Of a stretch of 64,000 nt of DNA, positions 53,968 through 63,305 are shown piece after piece. The position numbers and the translations under genes are program-made. The notes under the pieces are model-generated. The model was not told the DNA's origin and ran no database searches. It was given only the letters and a program-made list of their open reading frames with translations. Origin of the DNA: Candidatus Saccharimonadota bacterium (GTDB lineage: Bacteria; Patescibacteriota; Saccharimonadia; Saccharimonadales; UBA4665); contig JAQGGZ010000005.1 in assembly GCA_028289125.1 (NCBI GenBank), forward strand, positions 62,001 to 126,000, given 5' to 3'. Positions within the stretch are counted from its first letter, which is position 1. Each line of letters begins with the position of its first letter.

Positions 53968-55371
53968 CTAGCGGTTTATAGGATCACCCATTCGGCGATT
54001 CGTGTCATCGCCCTTCTGTTTATAATGAGCCCAATCAACGACTTCTAGCAAAGAATTACGCCGGCCGATGATTTTTGCCCGAAGGTCTGCCCGCCGTATG
54101 TCACTGGCTTGTGCTGCCAAACTCCGGACGTGCTGGGTGAGCGGATCTTTGTCGGCCATTACGTTCCAATATGCCATAGCATTTCCTTCCGGCAGTACCC
54201 GGTCCCACTCCATGTTGCGCTGCATTGCGACGTCGTTCTCAGTCGTCAATCGGCCAGGAGCCTTGCTGACGAATAAGTGTTTGGGAGCAAAGTTGGTGCG
54301 TACTCGTAGGAGCGAGGGATAATCAAGCTTATTAGGGTGGCTGGTGCGTAAGGCGTCGATCAGTCCCCGAAGCGCGACGATTGCTACTTTTTCGTCAGCT
54401 GGTAATTCTACTTTTTCGTCAAGTTCTTCGTAAAGGTCGATGAGTGCTTCCTGGCTGTCGACGGCGGTCATCATCCGTCCGTCAAGCGTCTGGCTGGTCT
54501 GAGACAGTGTCAGATCGCGTGCGAATAATCGGGCTGCATCGACAGGCCTGCTAAAACTTACGCAAAAAAGTCGCTCCCGTCCGAGTCGTTCCTGCTGTTC
54601 GACGGCCCTGAGACTTAGCGAAATGGCTGCAGATGCGAGAAAACGGTTGACCAGTGACCAGCCCGGATCGCCTGAACGGACTTCAAATCGAGCCCACTGT
54701 AATGAGCTGAGTGTGTCTTTTTCGTAATGCACCGGTGGGATAAGGGCCATCGGTTTTCTGTAGTGATAGGTGCGCCTATCCATCTGCATATGCTCGATAG
54801 CCGGTTCACTACAGCTCCAGATCTTTTGCGAAAACACGAAATTACCGCCATATATGGTGCCGCTGCCGGCCCATATCCTGGCCGCCATGGCAGTAGCGGG
54901 CAAATAGTCAATCAGCATATCGTCGGCAATACCACGCGAAAACAGATAACTTTCATGAAATCCCAGGCTGTAACCGTTCAAACTGGCCGGGGTATGTTCG
55001 GCTATCGGACTTTTTGGCATATACATCCCGGCGACCCGGTATAGCCCGTCATATGCATATCCGGATGCCTGAATGATCTTTGCCATCCGGCCGATTCCAC
55101 CTATGTCCTCAACGGCTGCGCTGGCGGGCCCCAGGGTTTCTTTAGTGCAGAATTCGGCCTGGCCGACGTCGTCGTATACGCGGCCGCCTCCGTAATCTTC
55201 CCCGAGATAGCCATCATGGTTGATGACGCCCCTTCTGTTCAGAACCTCAGGGTTTAGAAAATTGCCAACCAGATATTTGCCGATTGGCAGCTGCAGATTA
55301 TATTCACACTCGGTGCCGATCGGTCGTGCTGGGGGCTGCTCGCTGGCAAATTCTTCGGGACTGACACTCAT
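53968..55371 (-). CDS. Pup ligase/deamidase family enzyme (PafA/Dop)
   Basis: 467 aa. Carboxylate-amine ligase fold of PafA/Dop: GTECEYN (~19-25, nucleotide/metal Glu), GGRVYDDVGQAEFCT (~62-76, matching LY(L/V)D...PEY in PafA/Dop, with the catalytic Asp), SLGFHESYLF (~135-144, like YGSHENYL), RFEVRSGDPGW (~231) and a C-terminal domain. The first motif is Dop-like (GTExEY) while DVG is PafA-like, so the branch is unclear. A Pup that ends in Gln needs a Dop activity. TATAGT ends 8 nt before the ATG. No proteasome or Mpa gene is in the window. Confidence 0.85.
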   Translation of the reverse strand: MSVSPEEFASEQPPARPIGTECEYNLQLPIGKYLVGNFLNPEVLNRRGVINHDGYLGEDYGGGRVYDDVGQAEFCTKETLGPASAAVEDIGGIGRMAKIIQASGYAYDGLYRVAGMYMPKSPIAEHTPASLNGYSLGFHESYLFSRGIADDMLIDYLPATAMAARIWAGSGTIYGGNFVFSQKIWSCSEPAIEHMQMDRRTYHYRKPMALIPPVHYEKDTLSSLQWARFEVRSGDPGWSLVNRFLASAAISLSLRAVEQQERLGRERLFCVSFSRPVDAARLFARDLTLSQTSQTLDGRMMTAVDSQEALIDLYEELDEKVELPADEKVAIVALRGLIDALRTSHPNKLDYPSLLRVRTNFAPKHLFVSKAPGRLTTENDVAMQRNMEWDRVLPEGNAMAYWNVMADKDPLTQHVRSLAAQASDIRRADLRAKIIGRRNSLLEVVDWAHYKQKGDDTNRRMGDPINR

Positions 55372-55464
55372 GCCGTATGACTATAAACTCATATTACGCC
55401 CTAAGCAAAAGCGCGACTTTCCAGATATGAGATGATATAATATGTCCGAATAACCTCACACCCA

Positions 55465-56394
55465 ATGCCACGCCAAGCCATCAACATCACCGACTACATC
55501 GAGCCGTTACATATCAACGGTTTGTCCGGACGCGTACTTAATCTGCCGGCGCAGAAAAGCACCACAAAAAAAGAAATCCTCATGCTGTATGGGCATCACG
55601 CCAGTATCGAGCGCATGATGGGGCTGGCGGAAGATCTTCGCAAGTACGCCAAAGTCACCTTGCCTGACCTGCCGGGCCTTGGCGGCATGGATAGCTTCTA
55701 CACCATCGGCAAAAAGCCGACGCTCGACAACATGGCCGACTACCTGGCTTCGTTCGTGAAGATGCGTTACAAGAACAGACGCTTTACTATCATCGCCATG
55801 TCGTTCGGCTTCGTCGTCGCCACCCGGATGTTGCAGAAATATCCTGAACTGGCAAAGCGGGTCGACGTCGTCGTCAGCATCGTCGGATTCGCGCACAAGG
55901 ATGATTTCCGCTTCAAACGTCGCAATTGGATCCTGATGAACATCATGACGCGCGCCTTTTCTCACCGCGTTCCGGCCTGGCTGGTCCAGCATGTCGTACT
56001 GCGACCAGCATTCATTCGGATGGCCTACCACCTGGTAGAAAATACGCACGATAAGTTGAAAGACGCCGATGAGGCCGAGCGCAAGCGGCGTGTCGATTTT
56101 GAAATCGGTTTATGGCAGATGAATGATATCCGGACATACATGGACAATGCCGTCACTATGTTCAAGCTGGACCTTTGCACCCAGCAAGTCGACTTGCCGG
56201 TGTGGCATGTCACAGTCGAACCGGACCGGTACTTTGATAATCGGTTGGTCGAGCAGCATCTCCACATAATCTACAATGACGTCACGATTGCTCTTTCTAA
56301 AATGGCCGGCCACGCCCCGAGCGTCGTCGCCACCGCCAAAGAAGCGGCACCGTTCATACCGGCTTCGGCCCGTCGGATGCTCCGCCAAACGTGA
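55465..56394 (+). CDS. Alpha/beta hydrolase
   Basis: 309 aa. ILMLYGHHASIERMMGLAEDL, LPDLPGLGGMD and nucleophile elbow IIAMSFGFVVAT (Ser ~112), late His in KMAGHAPSV. Two hydrophobic patches around residues 140-180 may contact the membrane. Substrate unknown, perhaps a lipid. Extended -10 TGATATAAT (55433-55441), no ribosome site. It runs into the GT4 genes. Confidence 0.8.
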   Translation: MPRQAINITDYIEPLHINGLSGRVLNLPAQKSTTKKEILMLYGHHASIERMMGLAEDLRKYAKVTLPDLPGLGGMDSFYTIGKKPTLDNMADYLASFVKMRYKNRRFTIIAMSFGFVVATRMLQKYPELAKRVDVVVSIVGFAHKDDFRFKRRNWILMNIMTRAFSHRVPAWLVQHVVLRPAFIRMAYHLVENTHDKLKDADEAERKRRVDFEIGLWQMNDIRTYMDNAVTMFKLDLCTQQVDLPVWHVTVEPDRYFDNRLVEQHLHIIYNDVTIALSKMAGHAPSVVATAKEAAPFIPASARRMLRQT

Positions 56395-56409
56395 TATACT
56401 GTTGGCATA

Positions 56410-57561
56410 ATGAAGATCGGCATCGTTTGTCCGTATAACATTGCCCGTGGTGGTGGTGTACAAGAAGTCGTTTTGGCGCTTTGCAAGGATCTAAACCGCC
56501 GCGGTCACACCGCCAAGATAATTACTCCGCAACCACGTGAGCTCGAATCTGTCGAAGAAAACCCAAATATCATTTTTCTTGGCGGCTCCGCGGACCTCTA
56601 TTCGCCTATGCATACGCTTGCGCAAGTATCGGCCAGCATCAGCAACGAGGCGATTGATGCCGTCCTTGAAGCCGAACAGTTCGACCTGTTGCACTTTCAT
56701 GAGCCTTGGGTACCGATGCTGAGCCGCCAGATTCTGGCGCGCAGCAAATCGGTCAACGTCGCCACCTTCCACGCTAAGATTCCCGAAACCATCATGAGCC
56801 AGACGGTCATGAAAGCGGTCATGCCTTATTTGAAATCAGTCTTGAAATATCTCGACGAAATTACCGCCGTGTCCGATGCCGCCGCCGAATACATCAGTAC
56901 GATGACCGATCAGGACATCAAAATTATCCCAAACGGTATCGACCTCAAGACGTACGCACAGAAGGATGTCCGGCCGGACACACCCAACAAGAATATCCTC
57001 TACATCGGACGGCTGGAAAAACGTAAGGGTGTCAAATACCTCATCAAAGCTTTCCAGTTACTGCAGACTAAACATCCGGAAGCCAAACTCATCATTGCCG
57101 GTGACGGGCCTGATCGGGAAAAACTTGAAGACATGGTTGGCGACCTGCAGCTACCGAATGTACAGTTTCTCGGTTATATCAGCGACGAGCAGAAACACGA
57201 ACTGCTAGCGACTGCTGATTTATTCTGCTCGCCGGCGATATTCGGCGAAAGCTTCGGTATCGTCTTGCTGGAAGCCATGGCCTACGATTTGCCAGTAGTC
57301 GCTGGTAATAATGCCGGTTACAGTTCGGTCATGCAAGGCGTCGGTGGACTGTCTCTGATCAACCCTGAAGACAGTGCTGAATTCAGTCGTCGGCTTGAAA
57401 TGTTGCTCTACGAACCGGCTATCATCAAGCTTTGGAGCACATGGGCCAAACAGTACGTCAAACGCTTCAATTACCCGGCTGTCATCGATGAATATGAAGA
57501 GGCCTATAAACTTGCTATAAAGCACCACGCCGTTAATCCGCCTCTGCTACCCGTCCAATGA
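56410..57561 (+). CDS. GT4 glycosyltransferase (PimB-like)
   Basis: 383 aa. GT-B fold: GIVCPYNIARGGGVQEVVLALCKDL start, and donor-site motifs IPNGIDLKTY, ILYIGRLEKRKGVKYLIKAF, IAGDGPDREKLE, SPAIFGESFGIVLLEAMAYD (Glu-x7-Glu). It resembles phosphatidylinositol-mannoside and other lipid glycosyltransferases of actinobacteria. TGATATACT, partly within the previous stop, ends 9 nt before the ATG. Confidence 0.92.
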   Translation: MKIGIVCPYNIARGGGVQEVVLALCKDLNRRGHTAKIITPQPRELESVEENPNIIFLGGSADLYSPMHTLAQVSASISNEAIDAVLEAEQFDLLHFHEPWVPMLSRQILARSKSVNVATFHAKIPETIMSQTVMKAVMPYLKSVLKYLDEITAVSDAAAEYISTMTDQDIKIIPNGIDLKTYAQKDVRPDTPNKNILYIGRLEKRKGVKYLIKAFQLLQTKHPEAKLIIAGDGPDREKLEDMVGDLQLPNVQFLGYISDEQKHELLATADLFCSPAIFGESFGIVLLEAMAYDLPVVAGNNAGYSSVMQGVGGLSLINPEDSAEFSRRLEMLLYEPAIIKLWSTWAKQYVKRFNYPAVIDEYEEAYKLAIKHHAVNPPLLPVQ

Positions 57562-58661
57562 AAATAGGTCTCATCCTTGATGATTCGCTCGACCCGACTG
57601 ATGGTGTACAGCAATATGCGCTGACATTTGGTCGCTGGTTGACCACGCAAGGGCACGAGGTGCATTACCTCGTCGGCGAAACGACCCGGACCGATATTGC
57701 CAACGTGCATAGTTTAAGCCGTAACGTAAAAGTACGGTTCAATGGCAACCGTATGCGTATGCCCCTACCGACTTCGCGTGAGAAGCTGGGTGCATTCCTG
57801 GAGGCAGAACGGTTTGATGTATTGCATATCCAGATGCCGTATAGCCCGTGGCTTGGTGGCCGTTTGTTGGAAGCCGCCCCTGCGCATACGAAAATTGTGG
57901 CGACTTTCCATATCGTTCCTAACGGGGCGGTCGCTGATATCGCTAACAAATGCCTTGCCGTCTGGACGCGTCGGTCGGCGCGACGAATCAGCCAGGTCAT
58001 CGCCGTATCGCAGGCGGCGGCCGACTTCTGCAAAAAGACGTATGGTCTGCGCAGCGTAGTGCTTCCAAACGTGGTTGATGCCAGCCGGTATGCGGTCGCC
58101 AAACAGCCCAACCCGGTTCCTCATATCATTTTCCTCGGACGGTTAGTTCCGCGGAAGAATGCGATAACGTTACTGAAAGCCCTGGAGTCGTTAACGACTC
58201 ACGAGTATTGCGTTACTATCGCTGGTGATGGTCCGCTTCGTGGAAATTTAGAACAATATGTGAAGCAGAAGAATATAAAAAACGTATCCTTCACCGGTTA
58301 TGTTGACGAAGCTGAAAAGCCGCGACTTCTGGCAAGTGCCGACATCAGCGTTTTCCCAAGTCTGGGCGGTGAAAGCTTCGGCATAGTCCTGGTAGAAGCC
58401 ATGGCCAGCGGGGCAAGTGTCGTCCTGGCCGGCGACAATGTCGGCTACCGCGGTGTAATGGCTGATACGCCGGATGTCGTTTTCCAACCTGCCGACCACC
58501 ATGAACTAGCCATCAAGATTCAGTATTACTTGGACCATCCCGACAAGCGGAATGCTATAGCCAAGCTGCAGGCCCGACATGCCCGCCAGTACGACCCGAC
58601 GGCCGTCGGACCGGCTATAATTGACATCTATAATTCCGAATTGCAAGCCACGGAGCAGTAA
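57558..58661 (+). CDS. GT4 glycosyltransferase
   Basis: 367 aa. Related to the preceding enzyme: DGVQQYALTFGRWL, LPNVVDASRY, IIFLGRLVPRKNAITLLKAL, IAGDGPLRGNLE and SLGGESFGIVLVEAMASG. Overlaps the preceding gene by 4 bp, so both enzymes act in one pathway, probably consecutive sugar additions to a glycolipid (inference). Confidence 0.92.
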   Translation: MKIGLILDDSLDPTDGVQQYALTFGRWLTTQGHEVHYLVGETTRTDIANVHSLSRNVKVRFNGNRMRMPLPTSREKLGAFLEAERFDVLHIQMPYSPWLGGRLLEAAPAHTKIVATFHIVPNGAVADIANKCLAVWTRRSARRISQVIAVSQAAADFCKKTYGLRSVVLPNVVDASRYAVAKQPNPVPHIIFLGRLVPRKNAITLLKALESLTTHEYCVTIAGDGPLRGNLEQYVKQKNIKNVSFTGYVDEAEKPRLLASADISVFPSLGGESFGIVLVEAMASGASVVLAGDNVGYRGVMADTPDVVFQPADHHELAIKIQYYLDHPDKRNAIAKLQARHARQYDPTAVGPAIIDIYNSELQATEQ

Positions 58662-58669
58662 GTCATAAT
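58641..58669 (+). promoter_or_regulatory. Promoter of the AI-2E-family gene
   Basis: TTGCAA (58641-58646), 17-bp spacer, CATAAT (58664-58669), then 9 nt to the ATG at 58679; it lies over the end of the preceding gene. Confidence 0.6.
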
Positions 58670-58678
58670 AGGCCTATC

Positions 58679-59818
58679 ATGAAAAATTTCTTCAGTTCAG
58701 ATAAAAAAGAGCCTCAACTTATTGCCATCACCTTCACCACCGCGACTTTCTTAAAGGCTGTCGGCCTGGTTATCGGGACTACCATCTTGCTGGCCGCCTT
58801 GCATAAGGCGACACATGCCTTACTGCTCATCTTCACCGCGGTGTTCCTGGCTTTAGCGCTGAACGCGCCCGTCCACTGGTTTTCCCGGCATTTGCCAGGC
58901 AAGCTACGAGGGAATCGAACGTACGCTACCGCCCTTTCTTTCTTCCTGATTATCGCAGTCCTGGCAATCTTTATCGCCAGCCTTGTCCCACCGATAGTCA
59001 AGCAGACTGAAAGTTTTATCAGCAACGCACCGTCAATCGTCTCCAGCTTACGCGATGAAAACAGCAGTTTGGGCCGTTTTGTCCAGGAGCATAACTTAGA
59101 GGGCCAGGTTAATAAATTATCAAAAGAGCTGTCTGACAATCTGAATGATATCGGAGGCCATGCCTTCGCGACTATCAGTTCGTTCGGAAGCAGTGTGTTC
59201 GCCGTATTGACCGTCTTGGTACTGACGTTCATGATGCTGATAGAAGGACCACATTGGATCCGGTTGATGCGTAGCCTGATTCCACCGCGCCATCACAGAC
59301 GCGCCGACGATTTGGCGCGCAATATGTACCGTGTCGTCAAAGGCTTCGTCAACGGACAGGTAACGCTGGCGGTCATCGCTTCGGTGATGCTACTGCCGGG
59401 ATTGCTCGCGCTGCATATCGGTTATCCGATTGCTCTGGTCTTCGTGGTCTTCATCTGTGGCCTGATACCGATGGTCGGACACACGATCGGGGCTGTCATT
59501 GTCACGGCTGTGGCTTTGCTCACTACGTCACCTACCTCGGCCGTCCTTATACTGTTGTACTACTTCTTATATCAGCAGATCGAAAACTACGTCATCCAGC
59601 CTCGCATCCAATCTAATTCAACGGATATGTCACCGCTGCTCGTTTTCGCTTCGGTGGTCATCGGTGTAAGTTTCAGCGGTCTGCTTGGTGGTCTGGTAGC
59701 CATCCCGGTCGCCGGTTGTCTCCGTATCCTCGCCCTGGAATACCTGGGAACCCGTGGCATGATCCACGATAATGCGCTCAGAGCCGAAGTCCAAAAAGTT
59801 ACTGACGGGCCCAGATAG
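58679..59818 (+). CDS. AI-2E-family membrane transporter
   Basis: 379 aa. Seven or eight TM helices and a central amphipathic region (residues ~105-160), with AIVLVFVVFICGLIPMVGHTIGA-type and NYVIQPRIQSNSTDMSPLLVF motifs of PF01594. Members export signals, sodium/protons or other small solutes; substrate not predictable. Overlaps the convergent cysS by 20 bp. Confidence 0.9.
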   Translation: MKNFFSSDKKEPQLIAITFTTATFLKAVGLVIGTTILLAALHKATHALLLIFTAVFLALALNAPVHWFSRHLPGKLRGNRTYATALSFFLIIAVLAIFIASLVPPIVKQTESFISNAPSIVSSLRDENSSLGRFVQEHNLEGQVNKLSKELSDNLNDIGGHAFATISSFGSSVFAVLTVLVLTFMMLIEGPHWIRLMRSLIPPRHHRRADDLARNMYRVVKGFVNGQVTLAVIASVMLLPGLLALHIGYPIALVFVVFICGLIPMVGHTIGAVIVTAVALLTTSPTSAVLILLYYFLYQQIENYVIQPRIQSNSTDMSPLLVFASVVIGVSFSGLLGGLVAIPVAGCLRILALEYLGTRGMIHDNALRAEVQKVTDGPR

Positions 59819-61190
59819 TTCCATAAGCAGTATCGCGGACGGCGATACCTTGTTCAGCGAGTGCTTCGCGAATCTCATCAGAATGCCGCCAGTCCCGGTC
59901 TGCGCGGGCAGTGTCTCGTTCGCTGATCAATCGTTTCTGATCGTCCGTAATATCGGGCGTGGAGCCGAGTAAATCGATCCCGAGGCTGTCCTTGATGAGC
60001 TGTAAATACCCGGTTAGGCCGTCAGCGGCAGTATTATCTGTCAGACTGGCCTGCAGCTTCGCGAAGTCCTCATCGATTTTAGCCAGAGCCAGGGGCGTGT
60101 TCAGGTCATTTAACAGATGCCGAGCAAACTCATCCGTGAGCTGTGTGGAAACACTAGACATGTCTTTCGGCTGCCAGCGCAAGACTGCCGTAGCCCGCCA
60201 GTTCCGTAAACGGTTCTGCGCTGCCTGCAAACTATCCCAGCTGAATTTGCTCTGACTACGGTAATGGCTCTCGAGTACATGCAAGCGGAAAGCCTGCAGT
60301 TCTATGTCATGAGCCTCGATGTCTTCGAGGGTGTAGCCGTTGCCGAGGCTTTTGGAAATCTTGTCTCCTTCTATCATGATATGGTTCGAATGCATCCAGT
60401 ATTGGGCAAACCGTTGCCCGGTCGCCGCCTCGCTTTGAGCGATTTCATTGGTATGGTGCACCGGCACGTGGTCGATACCGCCGGCGTGGATATCGATGGT
60501 CGGGCCGAGGTACTTCATACTCATGGCCGAACATTCGATGTGCCAGCCAGGGAAACCTTTGCCCCACGGGCTGTCCCATTCCATGTCGCGCTGGCGATCA
60601 TCAGGACTGAATTTCCATAGGGCAAAATCAGTCGGCTGGCGCTTCTCAGTGTTGTATTCCACCCGGGCTCCGGCCTGCTGTTCGTCCAGGTCGAGGCGGG
60701 CAAAGACTGCATATGCCGGAAACTTGGACGTGTCGTAGTACACGCCGTCATTGATGACGTAGGTAAAGCCTTTGTCTTCGAGCGTCTTGATGAGCGCAAT
60801 CTGCTCTTCGATATGTTCGGTGGCTTTGGTGACATGATCCGGTCGGATAATTGATAAGCGGTCCAGGCCCTCCAGGAAGTAGTCCGTGTAATGAGCGGCG
60901 ACTTCCCAGGCGGTCTTGCCTTCGCGCCGGGCGCCTTTTTCAAGCTTGTCTTCGCCTTCATCGGCGTCGCTTACCAAGTGGCCGACATCAGTGATGTTCA
61001 TGACCCAGTCAGGGTGTAAGCCAGCAACTTTTAGAACCCGTATCAAAATATCTTCGCGGATGTACGTGAACCAGTTTCCGATATGCGGGTAATCATAGAC
61101 CGTCGGGCCACAGGTGTAGACGGTGACCTTGTCGGGATGCAGCGGTACGATGTCGTCCGCCTGCCGGGTGAGCGTGTTATACAGTTTCAT
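59799..61190 (-). CDS. cysS: Cysteine--tRNA ligase
   Basis: 463 aa. VYTCGPTVYDYPHIGNW holds the zinc Cys and HIGH-type motif; GIDHVPVHHTNEIAQSEAATG gives further zinc ligands; KMSKS appears as DKISKSLGN. C-terminal anticodon-binding helices are normal length. ATG 61190 fits the family start and overlaps the upstream gene's end by 14 bp. Confidence 0.97.
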   Translation of the reverse strand: MKLYNTLTRQADDIVPLHPDKVTVYTCGPTVYDYPHIGNWFTYIREDILIRVLKVAGLHPDWVMNITDVGHLVSDADEGEDKLEKGARREGKTAWEVAAHYTDYFLEGLDRLSIIRPDHVTKATEHIEEQIALIKTLEDKGFTYVINDGVYYDTSKFPAYAVFARLDLDEQQAGARVEYNTEKRQPTDFALWKFSPDDRQRDMEWDSPWGKGFPGWHIECSAMSMKYLGPTIDIHAGGIDHVPVHHTNEIAQSEAATGQRFAQYWMHSNHIMIEGDKISKSLGNGYTLEDIEAHDIELQAFRLHVLESHYRSQSKFSWDSLQAAQNRLRNWRATAVLRWQPKDMSSVSTQLTDEFARHLLNDLNTPLALAKIDEDFAKLQASLTDNTAADGLTGYLQLIKDSLGIDLLGSTPDITDDQKRLISERDTARADRDWRHSDEIREALAEQGIAVRDTAYGTIWARQ

Positions 61191-62190
61191 AGGGGGTGTC
61201 CTCTTCGAGTTTATCAAGTAATTCGGTGGCATACCGTATACACTCTGATTTCACCTCGTTGAACGGCCGCCCGTCTTGTATCTTAAAGCCGCTCGCATAT
61301 GGATGGCCACCGCCGCCGAAGTGCGAAGCCAGGTCATTACCGATAGCCTTGCCGTAATTACAGCGGACCTTACCGGTGATCTTGCCATCAGGATACGTCT
61401 TGAAAGCGATTGCGACGTCGACACCTGTCGTCAGGCGCATTTCGTCTAAGACGAGAACAGAAGGATTATATTCGTTACTGTATGCTTCTATCTCATCGAA
61501 CGGGATGTCGATGGTGGCGATCCGTCCATCTTCCGAGTACTGGATACGTTGTAGCAGCCGGCCCTTATACGCTACGATCGCCGGGCTTTTACGCATCATC
61601 TCACGGCGACGGTTTTCGAGTTCTGCCAGGTTGACGCCTTCTTCGACGAGTGAACCGATGATATGGATGCTTCGGGCCGTCGTGGCCTGCGTCATCAGCC
61701 CGAGACTGTCAGCCAGTATGGAGACGGCCAGCATCTCATTTGCGGTCTGATTGCGGAGCCAGTCAAACTTCCTGGCCAGCTCATAAATTATCTCACCGGT
61801 AGCGACGGCTGTTTCGTTGTGCACGATCGTCGCGTATGGAATGGAGTTTTCAACCGGGTGGTGATCGATGACGATGCACGGTTTGGCTGCCACCCAGGGC
61901 CGCTGTCCGCTGGCTGCCAGCTGTCCAAACAAGCTGTCAGCGCTGGTATCGACGATGATGCTCAGGTCAAACTGGTTCGGGATGTCCGGACTGACGCGGT
62001 CCCACCCCTCAAGGTGACGTAGGTAGGTCGGAACCTGTACGCCACAGTATAAGCTGACCTGCTTGCCCATGTCGCCCAGGATCTGTTCGAGGGCTAAGGC
62101 ACTCGCAAGGCTGTCACCGTCGGGATTGTCCGCCTGCATGACCAATATGTGGCCGGCGTCGGTAATAAGTTGGTCAATGGTCTTAGGCAT
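61177..62190 (-). CDS. nrnA: DHH-family phosphoesterase (NrnA-like)
   Basis: 337 aa. DHH domain: NPDGDSLASALAL, IIVDTSADS, IDHHPVENS, ADSLGLMTQ; DHHA1 domain: GGGGHPYASGFKI. It is a nanoRNase/pAp phosphatase type enzyme, acting on short RNAs and possibly cyclic-dinucleotide products. TATACT ends 7 nt before the ATG, so it may be transcribed apart from the upstream recR unit. Confidence 0.9.
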   Translation of the reverse strand: MPKTIDQLITDAGHILVMQADNPDGDSLASALALEQILGDMGKQVSLYCGVQVPTYLRHLEGWDRVSPDIPNQFDLSIIVDTSADSLFGQLAASGQRPWVAAKPCIVIDHHPVENSIPYATIVHNETAVATGEIIYELARKFDWLRNQTANEMLAVSILADSLGLMTQATTARSIHIIGSLVEEGVNLAELENRRREMMRKSPAIVAYKGRLLQRIQYSEDGRIATIDIPFDEIEAYSNEYNPSVLVLDEMRLTTGVDVAIAFKTYPDGKITGKVRCNYGKAIGNDLASHFGGGGHPYASGFKIQDGRPFNEVKSECIRYATELLDKLEEDTPYETV

Positions 62191-62205
62191 GTGTATCAGT
62201 ATAAA

Positions 62206-62697
62206 TCACAGACGGTCTATTTCGAACCGTAACCGTTTGTAGACCCGGTGGTACGGCCAGGCGAAGTCAGGTGTGTCCATGGTCTCGAGCGGCAACCAGA
62301 CGAGTTGTTCGACGTCGTCAGCCGCTGCTGGCTCGCCGGTCCAGTCGGTGCATAAGAAGATAGTATCGGACGTGCTGACATCTTCCATGTAATTGTTTGA
62401 TTCTGTTGCGACCGCTCGCAGCTCACCGGCTTCGAGGCCGGTTTCTTCCTGTAACTCTCGCCGGGCGGCCGTTTCGGCATCCTCACCAAAATTAGTGAAG
62501 CCACCAGGCAGATCGTACTTGCCTTTGGCCGGTTCGCGGCCGCGGACGGCGAATAATACTTTGCCGTCACGATACAACACGACGGCAGCCGCCGCTTTGG
62601 CGTTATTCCAGTATGGATGGCCATTCGCGCAGACATAATCGGTATCGTTCTGCTTGGTAAGTGGGGCAGCGCAAGTCACGCAGTAGGTCAGGCTCAT
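62206..62697 (-). CDS. Nudix hydrolase with N-terminal zinc ribbon
   Basis: 163 aa. Zinc ribbon YCVTC...YVCANGH (residues ~6-28), then Nudix box GGFTNFGEDAETAARRELQE then ETGL. The two-part layout resembles NudC (NADH pyrophosphatase) and related Nudix proteins. Overlaps recR by 4 bp. Confidence 0.88.
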   Translation of the reverse strand: MSLTYCVTCAAPLTKQNDTDYVCANGHPYWNNAKAAAAVVLYRDGKVLFAVRGREPAKGKYDLPGGFTNFGEDAETAARRELQEETGLEAGELRAVATESNNYMEDVSTSDTIFLCTDWTGEPAAADDVEQLVWLPLETMDTPDFAWPYHRVYKRLRFEIDRL

Positions 62698-63299
62698 AGC
62701 GTCTGCCTGCCTTCGAGGGCCCGACCGAGCGTAATCTGGTCGGCGTATTCAAGATCGACGCCGATCGGCAGACCACGGGCTAAGCGACTGACTTTTACTT
62801 CCCTGCCGGCGATCTGTTGCTGGATGTATAAAGCGGTTGATTCGCCTTCAACGCTGGCGTTCGTGGCGAGGATAATTTCTATGACTCCGTCTTCGTCGAC
62901 GCGGTCCATGAGTTCCTTGATGTGCAGTTGTTCCGGTCCGATACCGTCGATAGGCGATACCAGTCCCCCGAGTACGTGATACGTACCGTGATACTGGTTG
63001 GTTTTCTCAAGCGCCACGATATCGAACGGTTCCGCCACGACGGCGACGGTCGTCTTGTCGCGACGCGGGTCTGTATAGAGATCGGATAAATCCTGCCCGG
63101 CCGGCACGAGCGCATACGTTTTTTTGCAGTAGCCGATGCCGGCGTGCAGATTGTCGAGCGAACTGCTTACCTGTCGGGCGATCGTCGGATCACGCCGCAT
63201 AAGGTAATACGCGTACCGTTCGGCTGTGCGTGGGCCGACGCCCGGCAATTTGCCGAAAGCTTCAATGACCGCTTGGAGAGCCGGCGGCAGTACGTTCAT
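62694..63299 (-). CDS. recR: Recombination protein RecR
   Basis: 201 aa. Helix-hairpin-helix LPGVGPRTAERYAYYL, zinc region starting GYCKKTYALV (reduced: only one of the usual four Cys is visible, the others are replaced), TOPRIM VVAEPFDIVALEKTNQYHGTYHVLGG and LARGLPIGVDLEYAD. Loss of the zinc Cys set is notable. It follows ybaB as in many genomes. Confidence 0.95.
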   Translation of the reverse strand: MNVLPPALQAVIEAFGKLPGVGPRTAERYAYYLMRRDPTIARQVSSSLDNLHAGIGYCKKTYALVPAGQDLSDLYTDPRRDKTTVAVVAEPFDIVALEKTNQYHGTYHVLGGLVSPIDGIGPEQLHIKELMDRVDEDGVIEIILATNASVEGESTALYIQQQIAGREVKVSRLARGLPIGVDLEYADQITLGRALEGRQTL

Positions 63300-63305
63300 A
63301 AACCG

